This document shows, piece by piece, positions 38,301 through 46,692 of a stretch of DNA of 64,000 nt. The notes under the pieces are model-generated. The model did not search any database. It was not told the DNA's origin and saw only the letters and a program-made list of their open reading frames with translations. A program made the position numbers and the translations under genes. The first letter of the stretch is position 1, and every line of letters begins with the position of its first letter. Origin of the DNA: Burkholderiaceae bacterium (GTDB taxonomy: Bacteria > Pseudomonadota > Gammaproteobacteria > Burkholderiales > Burkholderiaceae_E); contig JAGXFR010000022.1 of assembly GCA_024637155.1 (NCBI GenBank), forward strand, positions 1-64,000, read 5' to 3'.

Positions 38301-38861
38301 GCCGGGGCGCATGACCTGCGAAACGTTCTCGTAGCCGGCGAGCACCAGCTGCGCGCGCAGCGCAGCCTCGTCGAGGCGCTGCCCCTTGTCGAAAAAGAAG
38401 GTGTGTGAGGCCAGGAAGGCGGGCGGCGCGATGCGCTGCAGTGCCGTGCTCGCAGCGACCAGCAGCAGCTCGCATTCTCCGCGCGTCAGCGTCCAGAGCG
38501 TCGCGAGCCGTTCGGAGATCAGATCCTCGTGCGGCGAGAAGTTGTCGTAGGGCAGCGTCTCCCAGTCCGCGAGCACGGCGACGCGCAGCTGCGGCGCGAA
38601 CCAGCCGATCTCGACCGCGAGCCGGGCGGCGTCTGCGGCGTTGGCCGTAACGACGGTGAGCGGCGCGTGTCCCTGGGCACGCTGCGCCAGCATGGCGAGC
38701 AGCCAGGCGTCGGACGAACCCGCGCACGCAGGAATCCCGGTCACGGTCCCGGGGCGGGGCCACGGGAGTGCGCTGATCAGCGGGTCGATCGGCGTGCCGG
38801 AGGCGTCGCCGGCGATCGGTTGGACTGTGGAAGCGCTCAAGGAAATACGATCGGGCGACAA
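35358..38861 (-). CDS. mfd: transcription-repair coupling factor Mfd
   Basis: Mfd removes RNA polymerase stalled at DNA lesions and recruits UvrA. The protein has 1167 residues, full length. A UvrB-like N-terminal module (ISALPWPRPG, DWETLPYDNFSPHEDLISERL) is followed by the RNA polymerase interaction domain (DPVVHTQHGIGRYEGL), the RecG-like translocase with Walker A GDVGFGKTEVA and DEEH in IIDEEHRFGV, the HQLRGRVGRS motif, and a C-terminal TRCF domain. The start appears to be TTG at 38861, or TTG at 38840; no ATG or GTG is available near the conserved N-terminus. It is divergent from ispD across 49 bases. Confidence 0.95.
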   Translation of the reverse strand: MSPDRISLSASTVQPIAGDASGTPIDPLISALPWPRPGTVTGIPACAGSSDAWLLAMLAQRAQGHAPLTVVTANAADAARLAVEIGWFAPQLRVAVLADWETLPYDNFSPHEDLISERLATLWTLTRGECELLLVAASTALQRIAPPAFLASHTFFFDKGQRLDEAALRAQLVLAGYENVSQVMRPGEYAVRGGLIDLFPMGAPLPYRLDLLGDEIESIRTFDPDNQRSLLPVTKVRLLPGREFPMDEAGRTAFRGRWRERFEGDPSRCAPYRDIGNGLAPAGIEYYLALFFDATATLFDYLPASATFVTHGDVDAAARRYLADTVERHRFLSHDPERPLLRPDELLILPEEFFTQATARGRMAIRLAGGEREPFTTPPPPVAVDRKAAQPLAQLSELLATTTTRVLLLAESPGRRETLSELLSENGLTPAAAAGWSNFAAGSAPFALGTAPLHDGFVRAPAGITVLTESELFAGTVRRRRRGLRESPTDVDAIIRDLSELRIADPVVHTQHGIGRYEGLVTMDLGEGATEFLHLRYAGDATLYVPVAQLHVISRYSGASADEAPLHQLGSGVWEKAKARAASQARDTAAELLELYARRAARSGHAFPFDAHEYEAFADGFGFEETPDQLAAIHAVIQDMISGRPMDRLVCGDVGFGKTEVALRAAFVAATNGKQVAVLVPTTLLAEQHFESFSDRFADSAIRVAEMSRFRSAREAAAVVKGLAGGEIDIVIGTHKLLSSGISYCNLGLVIIDEEHRFGVRHKEALKALRADVDVLTLTATPIPRTLAMSLDGIRDFSVIATAPLRRLSIKTFLRRESADVIREALLREIKRGGQAYFLHNDVATIGHRRRELEALLPEARIAVAHGQMHERDLERVMRDFHQQRCNVLLCTTIIESGIDVPSANTIVIHRADKFGLAQLHQLRGRVGRSHHQAYAYLLIPDEGAITRDAGKRLEAIQMMEDLGAGFYLSMHDLEIRGAGEVLGESQSGDILQVGFALYSEMLEEAVRALREGREPDTDAPLAATTEINLHIPALLPQDYCGDVHERLTIYKRLANCSQRDALDALQEELIDRFGALPDPARALIETHRLRVASRPLGISRIDASGEAIMLQFVARPPIEPATILAFLQSRRDARLAGPDRLRLTLHTADLAQRVARLHEILRALAA

Positions 38862-38863
38862 AG

Positions 38864-38869
38864 TACAAT
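38864..38869 (+). promoter_or_regulatory. candidate -10 of ispD
   Basis: TACAAT (five of six matches to TATAAT) lies 41 bases upstream of the ispD start, within the short mfd/ispD gap. No recognisable -35 sits at the right distance, so this is weak evidence. Confidence 0.3.
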
Positions 38870-38910
38870 TCTAGCCGACGCCCTCGCGCGCCCTCGCGAC
38901 ACCGCCCACC

Positions 38911-39600
38911 GTGAACACCCCGAAGACCTTCGCCGTAGTCCCCGCCGCCGGGAGCGGAAGCCGGTTGGGAAGCGACGTCCCCAAGCAGTACCTGCAGGTC
39001 GGCGGGCGCACGCTGCTCGAGTGCTCGGTGGCGCCGCTGGCGGCGGCGGACTGGATCGACGAGGTCATCGTGGTGGTGGCGCCCGGGGATGCGCGGGTGC
39101 CGCCGCGCCTGGCGGCGCTGCCGCGGGTGCGGGTGCTCGCCGCAGGCGGCGCAACCCGGCGGGATACCGTACTCAACGCTCTCAACGCGCTCACCGGCGC
39201 GGCCGAAGACGACTGGGTGCTGGTGCACGATGCCGCGCGGCCCGGGTTGGACGCCGACGCGCTGGGGCGGTTGCGCGCGGCGCTTGCCGATGCGCCGGTC
39301 GGGGGGTTGCTCGCGCTTGCGGTAGTCGATACCGTCAAGCGCGCCGTCCCGGATGGCGAGCGCCCGATGGTTGCCACGACCGTCGCGCGCGACGGCATGT
39401 GGCTTGCGCAGACGCCACAGATGTTCCGCCTCGGATTGTTGCGCGCAGCCCTGCGCGCACACCCGGGTGCGACCGACGAGTCGTCGGCGCTCGAGGCGAT
39501 GGGCCACCGGCCGCTGCTGGTGCCCGGGAGCCTGCGCAATTTCAAGGTGACCACCGCCGACGATCTCGCGGCGATGCGCCGCGTGCTGGGCGAGGAGTGA
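38911..39600 (+). CDS. ispD: 2-C-methyl-D-erythritol 4-phosphate cytidylyltransferase
   Basis: Third enzyme of the MEP isoprenoid pathway, forming CDP-methylerythritol. It has 229 residues from a GTG at 38911. The nucleotide loop is [22 protein letters not shown], followed by [25 protein letters not shown], the TVKRAV region and [10 protein letters not shown]. It is followed after four bases by ispF, the usual pairing. Confidence 0.96.
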   Translation: MNTPKTFAVVPAAGSGSRLGSDVPKQYLQVGGRTLLECSVAPLAAADWIDEVIVVVAPGDARVPPRLAALPRVRVLAAGGATRRDTVLNALNALTGAAEDDWVLVHDAARPGLDADALGRLRAALADAPVGGLLALAVVDTVKRAVPDGERPMVATTVARDGMWLAQTPQMFRLGLLRAALRAHPGATDESSALEAMGHRPLLVPGSLRNFKVTTADDLAAMRRVLGEE

Positions 39601-39604
39601 AGCG

Positions 39605-40093
39605 ATGAGCTACCGGATCGGACAGGGTTACGACGTGCACGCGCTGGTGCCGGGCAGGGCGCTGATGATCGGCGGTGTGCACATCCCGTTTGAGATGGGA
39701 CTGCTCGGTCATTCGGATGCGGACGTGTTGCTGCACGCGATCACCGACGCGGTGCTGGGCGCCGCGGCGCTCGGCGACATCGGGCGACACTTTCCGGACA
39801 CCGACGAACACCATCGTGGCGCGGCGGGGGTGAAGCTGCTGGGCGCCGCGCTCGAACGGGTGCGCGCGGCCGGCTACGTGGTGGTGAACGTCGATGCGAC
39901 AGTGATCGCGCAGGCGCCTCGGCTGGCCGAGCATATCCCGGCGATGGTCGGCGCGATCGCCACGGTGCTGGGTATTGCGCCGGGGCAGGTCAACGTCAAG
40001 GCGAAGACCAACGAGCGGCTCGGCTTCGCGGGACGCGGCGAGGGCATCGAGGCGCATGCGGTGGTCCTGCTCGAGCGCACGGCGAGCGCCTGA
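39605..40093 (+). CDS. ispF: 2-C-methyl-D-erythritol 2,4-cyclodiphosphate synthase
   Basis: Fifth enzyme of the MEP pathway, releasing CMP to form the cyclodiphosphate. The 162 residues include the N-terminal [23 protein letters not shown] with the zinc ligands, [38 protein letters not shown] and the C-terminal [15 protein letters not shown] signature. GAGGAG at the end of ispD serves as ribosome site, and the two are clearly coupled. Confidence 0.96.
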   Translation: MSYRIGQGYDVHALVPGRALMIGGVHIPFEMGLLGHSDADVLLHAITDAVLGAAALGDIGRHFPDTDEHHRGAAGVKLLGAALERVRAAGYVVVNVDATVIAQAPRLAEHIPAMVGAIATVLGIAPGQVNVKAKTNERLGFAGRGEGIEAHAVVLLERTASA

Positions 40094-40289
40094 CGCTCTG
40101 TCTCCACCGGCCGCACCGGGCGTTCGACGCCGACCGCCGAAGCTTGGCCACGCTGTCCGTGGGGCCACCGATTCGGGTGTAATCTGAGTCGCTGAAGACC
40201 CTGCCGAAGGCCGTCATTGCGAATCGTCTCGCGCCAGTGCTCGCGTGCGGCTCTTTGCTCCAGGGCACGCCGATGGAGGGTGTCTGATC

Positions 40290-40778
40290 ATGATCCGCAA
40301 GTTGCATCACGCCGCCTACCGTTGCCGCGACTCGGAGCTGACGCGGCGCTTCTACGAAGACTTCCTGGGTCTGCCGCTGTCCGGAACGCTGGAGATCAGC
40401 AAGACCAAGAGCGGGCGCGCCACCGAGACCCTGCACACCTTCTACCGGCTCGACGACGGTTCTTTCATCGCTTTCTTCGAAACCTCGGACCTACCCTTCG
40501 AATTCAAGCAGCAGCACGACTACGACCTGCACATCGCGCTCGAGGTCGAGCGCCCGGTCATCGATGCGATGTTGGCCAAGGGACGGGCCGCAGGCATCGA
40601 GACGCGCGGCGTAGTGCAGCACGGCTTCATCGAATCGATCTACTTTCGCGATCCCAACGGCTACGTCGTCGAGCTCTGCGCGAAGACCCCCGGTCACGAT
40701 CGTGCCATGGACCCGGCCCACAACGGCGCCCGAGAAAAACTGCAGCGCTGGACGGCCGCGCGACGCGCGACGGACTAG
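40290..40778 (+). CDS. VOC family (glyoxalase/dioxygenase-like) protein
   Basis: A 162-residue vicinal-oxygen-chelate protein with two beta-alpha-beta-beta-beta modules. It opens with KLHHAAYRCRDSELTRRFYEDFLGL, the first module carrying a probable metal His. The second has HIALEVERPVIDAML and SIYFRDPNGYVVELCAK with the usual final Glu. GGAGG (40275-40279) supports the ATG at 40290. The substrate is not predictable; family members include glyoxalase I, dioxygenases and resistance proteins. Its stop overlaps the stop of the convergent hutD-like gene by four bases. Confidence 0.8.
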   Translation: MIRKLHHAAYRCRDSELTRRFYEDFLGLPLSGTLEISKTKSGRATETLHTFYRLDDGSFIAFFETSDLPFEFKQQHDYDLHIALEVERPVIDAMLAKGRAAGIETRGVVQHGFIESIYFRDPNGYVVELCAKTPGHDRAMDPAHNGAREKLQRWTAARRATD

Positions 40779-41422
40779 CTGCTGCGTTCGATGAGGATGC
40801 ATGCCACGCGTGGCACGCCGACGACAGGAGCGAGTACGAGTTGCGCCGCGTCGGGACCGTCGGCGCAAAGCGCGTCGCCGCTGGCGAGCGCTCCCGCGAC
40901 ACCCGCTGCGCGATAGCCCAGGCCGTCGTCGAGCGCGACGACAATGAGCTTGCATTCCGTGCGTTCCGCGCCGGCGCGCGCTCGCCATGCCTCGGGTCGG
41001 ATCGCCTCCGTCACGTGGATGATCTCCACCGAGGCCCTCGCGATGTGGCACTTCGTCATCACGTTGAGTGCCCGCACCGGACCGGCGAGCAGCCGGCAGC
41101 TGCAGGGTCGTTCGCCCGAAAAGGGGAAGGCCGGGGAATCCGGACGCAGCATCGCCCGAGCCGGAGCGAGGACGTCGGCGAAGATCAGTTCGAAACCCGT
41201 ACCCTGCGCGACGGCGATGAGCCGGTCGGTCGCCGGGAAGGTGGAGAACCGGCCGTCCTGCACGATTTCGGCGATGCGGATGCGCCACGCTGGCGCCCCG
41301 TCGATGTCGGGTCCGCGCAGAAGTTCCCGGGTCAGGCCGCGGCCGTTGCGCCAGGGCGAGGCCGCGAGCGCGTGATGGCGCACGACCCGGATCGCGCCCG
41401 CGGCGCCACGCCCGTTGCTCAC
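40775..41422 (-). CDS. HutD/Ves family protein
   Basis: A cupin-like HutD family protein of about 215 residues. Diagnostic segments are RHHALAASPWRNGRGLTREL, WRIRIAEIVQDGRFSTFPATDRLIAVAQGTGFEL and the FPFSGERPCSCRLLAGPVRALNVM region. HutD is found with histidine utilisation genes and may limit or sense metabolite levels. No hut genes are here; instead it follows a DAO-type amine oxidase gene. The start is uncertain: GTG at 41422 is chosen because the family homology begins soon after it, while GTG at 41467 is also in frame. The frame is open further upstream. Confidence 0.7.
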   Translation of the reverse strand: MSNGRGAAGAIRVVRHHALAASPWRNGRGLTRELLRGPDIDGAPAWRIRIAEIVQDGRFSTFPATDRLIAVAQGTGFELIFADVLAPARAMLRPDSPAFPFSGERPCSCRLLAGPVRALNVMTKCHIARASVEIIHVTEAIRPEAWRARAGAERTECKLIVVALDDGLGYRAAGVAGALASGDALCADGPDAAQLVLAPVVGVPRVACILIERSS

Positions 41423-41504
41423 GCCTCCGCCACTCGCGTGGGAGTCGAGCCGAGCAATGCTGAACACCGTCCGCAATCTGCCTTCATGTCGGCGAGAAGA
41501 ACCC

Positions 41505-42941
41505 CTATCGGGTGCCGATCCGCAGGCCAAACACGCGCGGCACGGCGGCCAGCGCTCTTGCGAGCATCGGACCGGATTGCTCATTCTCTTCCGCTTCCTC
41601 GCAGGCCAGAATGCCCCAGCGGATCGCCCGTGCGCCAAGGGTGCGGAAGGGATCAGGGGGGAAGCGCGGCAAGGAGCGCGTGCACAGGGGCAAGCTAGAC
41701 CACTCGTCCTTCACGTCGAGCACGAGGGCGGCCAGGCATTGACCACCCACGTAGGTTGCATTGACGCCATGACCGGAATAGCCGCACCCGTAATGGATTC
41801 GCGTGCCGGGGATGGTGCGAAAGAAGGGGAGCCGGTCTGCGGAGATATCGATGGCACCACCCCAAGCCTTGGTGACCGCAACGTCGGCCATGATCGGGAG
41901 TAGGCGGCGCAGCCCGCGCTCGGCCCGGGCGGCACTGGCCGGGTCTTGCGTCAGCGCAGGATCCGCGGTGTTGCCGCCATAGGCGATCGGTCCTGATCCC
42001 GAACCCATGAGCACGCGCCCATCCGGGGTCTTGCGGAAATAGTGGAGAAACATCCGCAGGTCGGCGATCCCCTCGTCCCCCGCCCAGCCCATCTGCTGGA
42101 GCCGTGCAGGTGCTGCCTCGGTCATCACCGCGTAGCTGGAGAACACGCTCAGGTGCGGCTTGGCCTCGGCTTCGCCGGCAAGTGCCGCGTTGGTGGCGAG
42201 CACGACCTCACGCGCGATGATCTGTCCCTGCGGAGTCCGGACTCGGTTCGGTGTCCCCCGATCGAGACCGATCATCGGCGAGTTTTCGAATACCGCCACG
42301 CCGGCCTCGATCGCAGCCATGCGCAGGGCGCGGGCGAGACGTGCGGGATGCACGTTGGCCCCTTCCGGAAAAAGAACGCCGCCCCGGAAGACCGGCGAGC
42401 GGCAGCGCGCTGCCACCTGCTCCGCGGTGAGCGCAACCGCTGTGTCGGGGACACCGAGGCGGCGCGCCATCGAGGTGTAGCCGTCGATCTTCTTGTCCTG
42501 CGCCGATGCGGTCGAGACCCGAATATTGCCCGCTTCGCGCCACCAGACGTCACGCCCCGGTGTCGTTGCGAAGGCGCGGATCGCGTCCTGCGCCCGCGTT
42601 CCGGCCCGGGCCACGGCGAGTGCTGCGTCCTCACCGATCGATTCCGCCATACCCTGCAGCGAGGCCCAGTAGCCATGCACCTTGCCGCCGTTGGACCCGC
42701 TCGCGCCGGAGCCGCACAGCGCGGACTCGATCAAGGCGATGGTCTGGGTCGGGCTGCGTTCTTTCAGGGCCAGCGCCGTCCAGAGGCCGGTGAAGCCGCC
42801 ACCGACGATCGCGACATCGACACGGAGCTCGCCGGTGAGGACGGCTGACGCAACTTGTCCACCCTCCGCCTGCAGTGCGTCTTCGAACCACCACGAAATG
42901 CCGGAAGGCTCGGCACTCGGGTGATGCTTGGCGGCGTTCAT
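41505..42941 (-). CDS. FAD-dependent oxidoreductase, DAO family (PuuB-like)
   Basis: A 478-residue amine oxidase of the glycine oxidase/gamma-glutamylputrescine oxidase group. The FAD loop is VDVAIVGGGFTGLWTALALKE and the substrate/FAD motif GSGASGSNGGKVHGYW. The C-terminal part has KAWGGAIDISADRLPFF and GCGYSGHGVNATYVGGQ. The N-terminal WWFEDAL-like segment is shared with PuuB. It likely deaminates an N-substituted amino acid or glutamylated amine, releasing H2O2. GAGGACAAAGGTC precedes the ATG at 42941. It is transcribed divergently from a TAXI-TRAP transporter and followed by hutD, so the three may serve one compound. Confidence 0.82.
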   Translation of the reverse strand: MNAAKHHPSAEPSGISWWFEDALQAEGGQVASAVLTGELRVDVAIVGGGFTGLWTALALKERSPTQTIALIESALCGSGASGSNGGKVHGYWASLQGMAESIGEDAALAVARAGTRAQDAIRAFATTPGRDVWWREAGNIRVSTASAQDKKIDGYTSMARRLGVPDTAVALTAEQVAARCRSPVFRGGVLFPEGANVHPARLARALRMAAIEAGVAVFENSPMIGLDRGTPNRVRTPQGQIIAREVVLATNAALAGEAEAKPHLSVFSSYAVMTEAAPARLQQMGWAGDEGIADLRMFLHYFRKTPDGRVLMGSGSGPIAYGGNTADPALTQDPASAARAERGLRRLLPIMADVAVTKAWGGAIDISADRLPFFRTIPGTRIHYGCGYSGHGVNATYVGGQCLAALVLDVKDEWSSLPLCTRSLPRFPPDPFRTLGARAIRWGILACEEAEENEQSGPMLARALAAVPRVFGLRIGTR

Positions 42942-43038
42942 GACCTTTGTCCTCGCAGGTGATCCCAAGCGGCTGGTCGACGATTGGAACCGATCAGCGG
43001 ATTCCGTGCGGATGCCACGGCTGAAAGGAGAAGTAGAC

Positions 43039-43104
43039 GTGATCCCACGTTCACCCGTCAAGTTCGCCTCGGAACTCGCGCTGCTCGCAGCGGGCGACGC
43101 GTGA
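43039..43104 (+). CDS. possible 21-residue leader ORF
   Basis: A GTG at 43039 follows AAAGGAG with 8-base spacing and opens a 21-codon frame (MIPRSPVKFASELALLAAGDA) ending in TGA at 43102. It lies in the gap between the DAO oxidase and TAXI genes, upstream of the candidate TAXI promoter. The good ribosome site is the only support. It could be a leader peptide, the relic of a gene start, or chance. Confidence 0.25.
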   Translation: MIPRSPVKFASELALLAAGDA

Positions 43105-43182
43105 CGCTTTCGGCAGCGGGCGTGGCGGACCCTTCGGCGGCACGCCGGGTCGGCCGCACTGGCACTGCGTGATCTCCGAGCC

Positions 43183-43211
43183 TTGACACATTTGGGGGAG
43201 CATGGTGTATT
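43183..43211 (+). promoter_or_regulatory. sigma-70-type promoter of the TAXI-TRAP genes
   Basis: A perfect TTGACA (43183-43188) and TGTATT (43206-43211, four of six) with a 17-base spacer. It would start a leader of about 200 bases before the TAXI gene. Confidence 0.55.
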
Positions 43212-43272
43212 GGTCCGGCGTTCACATCGCGTCGATCGTCAATGGGCGGGCCGCGATCGGAGGAAACAGACA

Positions 43273-43355
43273 CTCCGTTGCGGAGCGGCGCGCTTCGTCT
43301 GCCGTTATGGCGGGCACCCAAGTGCCCTCTCCGCCCACCGGTGGCATGGTGCCAC
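43273..43355 (+). promoter_or_regulatory. structured leader before the TAXI gene
   Basis: Three perfect short stems follow one another in the presumed mRNA leader: CTCCG-TTG-CGGAG (43273-43285), GGGCAC-CCAA-GTGCCC (43312-43327) and GTGGCA-TGG-TGCCAC (43341-43355). Nothing matches a riboswitch I recognise. The density of stems in an otherwise non-coding stretch suggests a cis-acting RNA. Confidence 0.35.
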
Positions 43356-43424
43356 TTGCTGTTCTTCGTAGTTGATGTTCCGGCCTGAAGTACCCCCATT
43401 ACCCGCATCTCGAGGAGGTTAACG

Positions 43425-44426
43425 ATGAAAGCTTTCAGTGCGTTTCTGGCAACCCTGATGGTTGGGGCTCTGGCCGCGACCCCGGTCGCCGCTCAGGAGA
43501 TGAAGTTCTTCCGTATCGGCACCGGCAGCGCCGGCGCTACGTATTTCCCGATTGGCGGCCTGATTGCCAACGCCATCTCCAACCCCCCGGGTTCGCGCCC
43601 CTGCGACAAGGGCGGCGCCTGCGGTGTGCCGGGCCTGGTCGCGATCGCCGTCTCGACCAACGCCTCGGTGGCCAACGTCAACGCCATCCAGGCGGGACAG
43701 CTCGAGGCGGGGCTCTCCGGCGCGGTCACCATCTTCGAGGCGTACAACGGCGCCGGAGCATTCGCGAACGACAAGAAGGGCAAGCTGCGCATGATCGCCA
43801 ACTTGTTCCCGGAAGACCTGCACCTCATCATGCCCAAGGACGCGAAGTTGGCGTCGCTGAAGGATTTGAAGGGCAAACGGGTCGGCATCGGCCAGGCAGG
43901 CTCGGAGACGCAGGTCTCGGTGTTGCGGATTCTTGCGCACTACGGCATCACCCGCAACGACATCTCCGCCTCGGAGCTCAATATGGACCAGAGCTCGCAG
44001 CGCATCGCGGACGGTCAGATCGACGCTTACTTCTACGCGGTGGGCACGCCGGCCGCAGCGTTGGTCCAGCTCGGCAGCACCAAGGGCTTCGAGCTGTACC
44101 GGTTCAGTCCCGAGGAGCAGAAGGTGGTCAACCAACTGCTTCCGTACTACGTGGATTCGGTTATTTCCGCCGGCACCTATGAGGCGATCAAGTACGACGT
44201 TCCCACCATGGCGGTGCCCGGCCAACTCGTCACCAGCGTCGACCAGCCCGAGAACCTCATCTACGAAATCACCAAGGCGATGTGGAACGACAATTCCCGG
44301 AAACTGTTCGACAACGGGCATTCCAAGGGCAAGGTGATCCGACTCGAAAGCGCGCTCAAGGGCCTGCAAATTCCGCTGCACCCTGGCGCCGAGAAATTCT
44401 ATCGCGAGAAGGGAATGATCAAGTAA
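43425..44426 (+). CDS. TAXI family TRAP transporter solute-binding protein
   Basis: Periplasmic binding protein of a TAXI-type TRAP transporter. It has 333 residues with signal peptide MKAFSAFLATLMVGALAATPVAAQ and mature start near EMKFF. The family pattern is seen in FFRIGTGSAGATYFPIGGLIANAIS, CGVPGLVAIAVSTNASVANVNAIQAGQLEAG, LKDLKGKRVGIGQAGS and TPAAALVQL. The strong GAGGAGG ribosome site fits high expression of a binding protein. Related proteins bind glutamate, glutamine or other organic acids; the ligand here is unknown. The fused permease follows after 97 bases. Confidence 0.92.
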   Translation: MKAFSAFLATLMVGALAATPVAAQEMKFFRIGTGSAGATYFPIGGLIANAISNPPGSRPCDKGGACGVPGLVAIAVSTNASVANVNAIQAGQLEAGLSGAVTIFEAYNGAGAFANDKKGKLRMIANLFPEDLHLIMPKDAKLASLKDLKGKRVGIGQAGSETQVSVLRILAHYGITRNDISASELNMDQSSQRIADGQIDAYFYAVGTPAAALVQLGSTKGFELYRFSPEEQKVVNQLLPYYVDSVISAGTYEAIKYDVPTMAVPGQLVTSVDQPENLIYEITKAMWNDNSRKLFDNGHSKGKVIRLESALKGLQIPLHPGAEKFYREKGMIK

Positions 44427-44523
44427 CGCCTATTCACCAGCCCCCGAAGTTCCCCAACCGGCGCCCGTGTGGCGCCGGTCGGCCACACCCTGAACCCTTT
44501 TGCATATCCGCGAGGAGCACGCG

Positions 44524-46629
44524 ATGGTGACGTTCGATGTGAAGGCCGCGGAAGCGCTCGAGCGCCAGTACGACGCCGGGCTCAAGACGCGCGAGATCGG
44601 ACCGTGGCTGACGCGCTTCGTCTTCGGTTTCTCCTTCGCATTTGCCGCTTACCACTACGTGACGGCGGGGACCGGCGTGCCGGTGGATTACTGGCACATG
44701 GGCATCCACATCTCCGGGGTGCTGCTGCTCATCTACATCCTGTTTCCGATCTGGGGGGGCGCTCGCAGTCTGGAGATGCATCCGCCGGCGTGGTGGCGGA
44801 TTGCCAACGTGCCGCTGTGGGACTGGGTGCTCGCCGCCGCCGGCGTTTTCGGCGCACTGTACATCGGCTTCACCTGGCACGGCGTCGACGTGAATATTTT
44901 CGGCTACCACTTCGTGCTCCGGCCACAGTTCATGCGCCAGGGCAATCCGGCGCCGACCGACGTGGTCGTGGGCACCATGTTCATTGTTGTCCTCCTCGAG
45001 GGGGTGCGGCGCTCGATCGGCATCATCGTGCCGATCATCATCCTGGTGTTCACCGCTTATGCGGTGCTCGGCCCCTACATCCCGGTGGACATCCTCCGGC
45101 ATCCGGGGCTCGGCTGGGGGCAGTACATCAACAACATGTACTTCCCGTCGGAGGGGATCTACGGCGTCACCCTGTGGGTGGTGTCGACCGTGGTGTTTCA
45201 TTTCGTGCTGTTCGGCGTGATCGCCCAACGCATGGGGCTCGGCCAGTTCTTCGTCGACGTCGCCACCGTGGTCGCCGGGCGCTACACCGGCGGCCTCGCG
45301 AAGGTGAGCGTGGTGTCGTCGGCGTTCTTCGGCACCATCTCGGGCTCGTCCATCGCCAACACCGTGTCCACCGGCTCGCTGACCATCCCGAACATGAAGC
45401 GCATGGGCTACCCCCCGCACTTTGCCGGCGGGGTGGAGGCTGCGGCGAGTGCCGGCGGGCAGATCACGCCGCCGATCATGGGCGCCGCCGCCTTCGTGAT
45501 GGCGGAGTTCCTCGAGGTCCCGTACACCACCATCGTGATCGCGGCAACCGTGCCGGCCCTGATGCACTATCTGGGCGTGATGTGCATCGTGCACTTCAAG
45601 GCCAAGCGTCTCGGGCTGAAGGGGCTGCCGAGCGAGGAGATTCCCAAACTGTGGGCGGTGCTCAAGGAGGGCTGGCCCACCGCACTGCCCCTGGTGGCGC
45701 TGATATACGTGCTGTTCAAGGGCTATTCGCCCCACATGGCCGCTTTCTGGGGCATCACCACCGCGCTCGCGGTGGGCTTCCTCAACCCACGACAGCGCGT
45801 CAGCCTGCGCGACATCGCAGATGCCGCGGCGGCCGGCGTGCAGTACGCCCTCGCGGTCGGCGCCGTGTGTGCGGCGATCGGCATCGTCGTGGGGGTCGTG
45901 AACTCGACCGGGCTCGGTTTTCGCCTGGGATTCATTGTCACCAACGGCGCGCTGTCGATGGCAGAGGCGCTGGTGCCCGTTCTCTCGTGGATCCCGTTCA
46001 CCGAGTTCACCCTCCCTGGCGTCACCCTGCTCCTCTCGCTGGTGCTGATCGCGATCACCTGCATCCTGATGGGGGCAGGGCTGCCGACCACCGCGCTGTA
46101 CATCATGCTTGTAACCGTTGCCCAGCCGGCACTCGGCAATCTCGGTGTGCCGCCGCTCGCCGCGCACCTGTTCGTGCTGTACTACGGCGTCATCTCGGAA
46201 ATCACCCCGCCAGTCTGCGCTTCGGCCTATGCCGCGGCCGGCATCGCCGGGGCGGACCCGTTCCGTACCGGACTCGCCGCGTTCAGCCTTGGCATCGCCA
46301 AGCTCTTGGTGCCGATGGTGTTCGTCTACTCACCGGCGATGCTGATCGTGCTCCCCGAGTATTTCACCTGGTCCAGTTTCGCGAGCACCGTGTTCACGTG
46401 CGCGGTGGGGATCATGTTGCTTGCAGTGATGGTGGCCGGTTACTTCGTGCGCCCGATGCCCGGCCCGGCCCGGGTGCTGTGCGGTCTCGCGGGGCTGTTC
46501 CTGGTCGCACCGGGCATCGAGAGTGACTTGTGGGCGCTGGCTTTCGCCGCCCCCGCAGTGGTGCAACAGGTGCTGGCGTGGCGGCGGGACCGGACAAACG
46601 GGCTGGCGTCCGTTGCGACCGGTTCCTGA
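44524..46629 (+). CDS. TRAP transporter fused permease (4TM/12TM)
   Basis: A 701-residue integral membrane protein joining the small DctQ-like and large DctM-like TRAP subunits, as is usual for TAXI systems. There are many hydrophobic helices, with family motifs SSAFFGTISGSSIANTVSTG, GGVEAAASAGGQITPPIMGA and, in the second half, GAGLPTTALYIMLV and ITPPVCASAYAAAGIAG. Uptake is driven by an ion gradient together with the TAXI binding protein. GAGGAG precedes the ATG at 44524. The 3' end is convergent with the desulfhydrase/cysteate lyase family gene across 63 bases. Confidence 0.93.
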   Translation: MVTFDVKAAEALERQYDAGLKTREIGPWLTRFVFGFSFAFAAYHYVTAGTGVPVDYWHMGIHISGVLLLIYILFPIWGGARSLEMHPPAWWRIANVPLWDWVLAAAGVFGALYIGFTWHGVDVNIFGYHFVLRPQFMRQGNPAPTDVVVGTMFIVVLLEGVRRSIGIIVPIIILVFTAYAVLGPYIPVDILRHPGLGWGQYINNMYFPSEGIYGVTLWVVSTVVFHFVLFGVIAQRMGLGQFFVDVATVVAGRYTGGLAKVSVVSSAFFGTISGSSIANTVSTGSLTIPNMKRMGYPPHFAGGVEAAASAGGQITPPIMGAAAFVMAEFLEVPYTTIVIAATVPALMHYLGVMCIVHFKAKRLGLKGLPSEEIPKLWAVLKEGWPTALPLVALIYVLFKGYSPHMAAFWGITTALAVGFLNPRQRVSLRDIADAAAAGVQYALAVGAVCAAIGIVVGVVNSTGLGFRLGFIVTNGALSMAEALVPVLSWIPFTEFTLPGVTLLLSLVLIAITCILMGAGLPTTALYIMLVTVAQPALGNLGVPPLAAHLFVLYYGVISEITPPVCASAYAAAGIAGADPFRTGLAAFSLGIAKLLVPMVFVYSPAMLIVLPEYFTWSSFASTVFTCAVGIMLLAVMVAGYFVRPMPGPARVLCGLAGLFLVAPGIESDLWALAFAAPAVVQQVLAWRRDRTNGLASVATGS

Positions 46630-46692
46630 GCGGCGCGCCACCGGGCGCTTTGGAGGCCCTGCGTCGTTGGACTTCTGCGGCGTGGGGTGCCG

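Noticed and set aside
35028-38408. 1126-codon plus-strand frame opposite serB and mfd
   Set aside because: Antisense shadow of mfd; repetitive Arg/Gln/Val composition and no recognisable domain.
40775-41638. Longer form of the HutD protein with 72 extra N-terminal residues
   Set aside because: The extra residues are Arg/Cys/Pro-rich, unlike the family, and overlap the 3' end of the oxidase gene.
43058-43408. 116-codon minus-strand frame in the gap before the TAXI gene
   Set aside because: Arg/His/Pro-rich with no motif or ribosome site, and it overlaps the promoter and leader stems on the other strand.
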